Assembly: GCF_009857835.1 (NCBI RefSeq)
Contig: NZ_WWCL01000001.1
Location: forward strand, 620,001 to 684,000
Direction of reading: 5' to 3'
DNA length: 64,000 bases
Origin: Duganella fentianensis
Lineage (GTDB): Bacteria; Pseudomonadota; Gammaproteobacteria; Burkholderiales; Burkholderiaceae_D
Position 1 is the stretch's first letter. Each line of letters opens with the position of its first letter. The notes beneath the pieces are model-generated. The model saw only the letters and a program-made list of their open reading frames with translations, was not told the DNA's origin and made no database searches. The position numbers were made by a program, and so were the translations under genes. Below are positions 61,687 to 64,000 of this stretch, one piece after another.

Positions 61687-64000
61687 AGGCCCTGATCAAG
61701 TGGTGCTGCCGTCCGGCGGCATGGGCAGCGGGCCTGCTGGCGCTGCTGGTCCTGGCGCCATCTGTCTCGGCGGCCGCGCTGCAGTCGCTCGACCAGGGCT
61801 GGAGCTTCCGCATGCTGCCGGGCGACGCCCGGCTAGCGGGCCATCCGCAAGCGGCAGGCTGGAAGGCAGCCACCGTGCCGGGCACCGTGCACACCGACCT
61901 GTTTGCCCACAAGCTGATTCCTGATCCCTATGTGGGCGCACCGGAAGCCGGGCTGCAGTGGATAGGTCTGGCGGACTGGGAATATCGCACCCGCTTCGAT
62001 ACCCCGGCGGCCACGCGCAACAGCGCGCGCAGCGATCTGGTGTTCCACGGCCTCGATACCTATGCCGAAGTCTGGCTCAACGGCGAAAAACTGCTGGATG
62101 CGGATAACGCCTTTCGGGTCTGGCGCATTCCCGTGCAGGGGCGGCTGCGTGCGCGTGGCAATGAACTGCGCATCGTACTGCGTTCGCCTATCAGCAAGCT
62201 GCTGCCACAGGTGGCGGCCATGCCGAACAAGCTGGCTGGTAACTATCCTTCGCCGTATGGCGACGAACCGGCCGATGCGATGACGGCCAACTTTGCCCGC
62301 AAGCCCGGTTACCACTATGGCTGGGACTGGGGGCCGCGCTATGTCACGGCAGGCATCTGGAACACCGTGCAGCTGCAAAGCTGGGATGTGCTGCGCATCG
62401 ATGATCTGCAACTGCGGCAGGACCATGTGGACGAGCAGCGTGCCGAACTGGCGGCCGTCGCCACGCTTGATGCCATCAACGCTGGCACTGTTGAACTGCG
62501 TCTGTGGCAGACCGCGCCCGATGGCAAGCGGGTGCTGGCAGTGCAGCAGAAAGCGGAACTCAGGCAGGGCAGTAACCGCATCGAACTGGCTGTGCGTGTC
62601 GTCAAACCGCAGCGCTGGTATCCGAACGGCTATGGTGCGCAGGCTTTGTACCGCTACGAGCTGGAAGTAGCGCAGGGGAGCAGGTTGGTGGCCAGCACCA
62701 GTGCGCGCACGGGTCTGCGCAGCATGGTACTGAAACGCGATAGCGATGCGCAGGGACAGAGCTTCTATTTCGAAGTGAACGGCATCCCCGTGTTTGCCAA
62801 AGGTGCCAATACCATCCCGTTCGATATGTTCCGGCCGCGCGTGAGCAAGGCACAGTTGCGCCGTGTGCTGGAATCGGCGCGCGATGCGAATATGAACTTC
62901 CTGCGTAGCTGGGGCGGCGGCTACTACGAAAGCGATGCATATTTCGATCTGGCCGATGAACTGGGTCTGCTGGTCTGGCAGGATTTCATGTTCGGCGGCG
63001 GCATGCAGCCGGCCTATGACGATGCCTTTCGTGCCAGCGTAATCGCCGAGGCGCGCGACAACGTGCGGCGCTTGCGCAACCATCCCAGCATTGCGCTCTG
63101 GTGCGGCAATAACGAAGAAGAAATCGCGTGGAAGTACTGGGGGCCGGGCAAAGCCATGATGCAGGCCGACCCTGCGTTTGCCACCCGTGTGTGGAATGGC
63201 TACGTGCAGCTATTCGGTAGCGATCTGCGCAAGGTAGTGGCGGAAGAGGGCGGTGGCGTGGCCTACTGGGCCAGTTCGCCCAGCGATGATCTGGCCGAGG
63301 TGGCCAATACTCCGGCCCGCGGCGATATGCATTACTGGGAGGTGTGGGGCAATCCCGCCCACCCGGTCAGCAAATATCTGGAGATCACCCCGCGCTTCAT
63401 GTCGGAATATGGGCTGCAGGCCTGGCCCGTGCAGCGCACGGTGGACGCATTTGCCAAACGCGCCGAGCAGGGCATGGCCACGCCCGTCATCGAAGCGCAT
63501 CAGAAATTCATGGCCGGCAAGGGTAATGAACGCCTGCTCAAATACATCAATGACGAATTCGGCACCCCTTCGGGCTTTGCCAGCTTTATCTATCTGAGCC
63601 AGATCGCGCAGGCCGAGGGCATTGCGCTGGCGGCCAGCCACCACCGCGCCAGCCGGCCCTACACCATGGGATCGCTGTACTGGCAGCTCAACGATGTGTG
63701 GCCCGGCGCTTCGTGGTCTAGCGTGGACTGGTTCGGGCGCTGGAAGGCGCTGCAGTTCTATGCGCGGCGCTTCTATGCGCCCGTGGCCGTGGCAGCGCTG
63801 CGCGATGCGAACGGCATCAGCCGCGTGCATCTGCTGAATGACCGTATCCATAGCCTGCACGGCACGCTGCGCCTGCGCGTTAGCACGCTGGATGGCACCT
63901 TGCTGCGTGAAGAACACCGCGCAGTGGAACTGGCGCCGCTGTCGGCGCTGTGCAGCGCCGAGTACACCGATGCGCAGTTGCTGGGGAATGCAGATCCGGC
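61683..64000 (+). CDS. Glycoside hydrolase family 2, beta-mannosidase-like (C-terminus cut by window edge)
   Basis: Open from ATG 61683 to the right edge (772 residues). A signal peptide (to about 32, VSAAA), a GH2 sugar-binding domain (GWKAATVPGTVHTDLFAHKLIPDPYVG, with GLQWIGLADWEYRTRF), and the catalytic barrel: acid/base Glu in LWCGNNEEEIAWKYWGP (about 476) and nucleophile Glu in FMSEYGLQAWP (about 573). This pattern fits beta-mannosidase (BtMan2A type). It would release mannose from oligosaccharides in the periplasm. Translation is coupled to the halogenase-like gene. Confidence 0.9.
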   Translation, partial: MKALIKWCCRPAAWAAGLLALLVLAPSVSAAALQSLDQGWSFRMLPGDARLAGHPQAAGWKAATVPGTVHTDLFAHKLIPDPYVGAPEAGLQWIGLADWEYRTRFDTPAATRNSARSDLVFHGLDTYAEVWLNGEKLLDADNAFRVWRIPVQGRLRARGNELRIVLRSPISKLLPQVAAMPNKLAGNYPSPYGDEPADAMTANFARKPGYHYGWDWGPRYVTAGIWNTVQLQSWDVLRIDDLQLRQDHVDEQRAELAAVATLDAINAGTVELRLWQTAPDGKRVLAVQQKAELRQGSNRIELAVRVVKPQRWYPNGYGAQALYRYELEVAQGSRLVASTSARTGLRSMVLKRDSDAQGQSFYFEVNGIPVFAKGANTIPFDMFRPRVSKAQLRRVLESARDANMNFLRSWGGGYYESDAYFDLADELGLLVWQDFMFGGGMQPAYDDAFRASVIAEARDNVRRLRNHPSIALWCGNNEEEIAWKYWGPGKAMMQADPAFATRVWNGYVQLFGSDLRKVVAEEGGGVAYWASSPSDDLAEVANTPARGDMHYWEVWGNPAHPVSKYLEITPRFMSEYGLQAWPVQRTVDAFAKRAEQGMATPVIEAHQKFMAGKGNERLLKYINDEFGTPSGFASFIYLSQIAQAEGIALAASHHRASRPYTMGSLYWQLNDVWPGASWSSVDWFGRWKALQFYARRFYAPVAVAALRDANGISRVHLLNDRIHSLHGTLRLRVSTLDGTLLREEHRAVELAPLSALCSAEYTDAQLLGNADP

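Overview
The window looks like a GC-rich betaproteobacterial chromosome, most likely Oxalobacteraceae (Janthinobacterium/Duganella/Massilia type). The reasons are the housekeeping order yebC-purD-hemF-nadD-rsfS-rlmH-maf-rng, a PEP-CTERM surface protein, and the overall codon use. This placement is inference from gene content; no alignment was run.

Bases 1-18,600 form one envelope locus. On the minus strand lie an adenylate cyclase with a CHASE2 sensor, a TPR/beta-barrel outer-membrane protein and a CRP-type regulator, followed by O-antigen ABC export genes (wzm, wzt), an FkbM methyltransferase and the start of a glycosyltransferase. On the plus strand lie a FecR-domain protein, a 1,276-residue RTX protein resembling the Caulobacter S-layer protein RsaA, its type I secretion apparatus (ABC ATPase, adaptor, TolC-like pore) and a 57-codon gene. 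Three TGTGA-N6-TCAC(A/G) sites sit about 28-30 bases upstream of a -10-like box, before fecR, the S-layer gene and the secretion operon. The CRP-type protein carries the recognition-helix residues expected to read TGTGA. The simplest reading is a cAMP-CRP switch that makes, exports and anchors a surface layer.

Bases 18,700-34,300 carry an O-antigen-type acyltransferase, trhO, dnaE, a VirK/YbjX protein, a FixL/FixJ-type two-component pair preceded by an inverted repeat, a family-2 glycosyltransferase, an O-antigen ligase, waaF, an esterase, and a lipoprotein/Sel1-repeat pair. Bases 34,300-41,300 are the housekeeping cluster (all minus strand). Bases 41,400-51,300 hold a Tat-exported PhoD-like phosphatase with an Ala-rich insert, a DMT transporter, mgsA, a quinone oxidoreductase, a DUF4136 lipoprotein, pepN, fbp and tRNA-Thr(CGT).

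Beyond the tRNA, 51,337-53,058 is a compact three-gene module (PAAR carrier, lytic transglycosylase, secreted protein) that looks like a type VI effector-immunity cassette. Next come a 971-residue PEP-CTERM protein and a TonB-dependent receptor - tryptophan-halogenase-like - beta-mannosidase locus, cut by the right edge, that looks like a glycan-utilisation system. I saw no CRISPR array, insertion sequence or rRNA.
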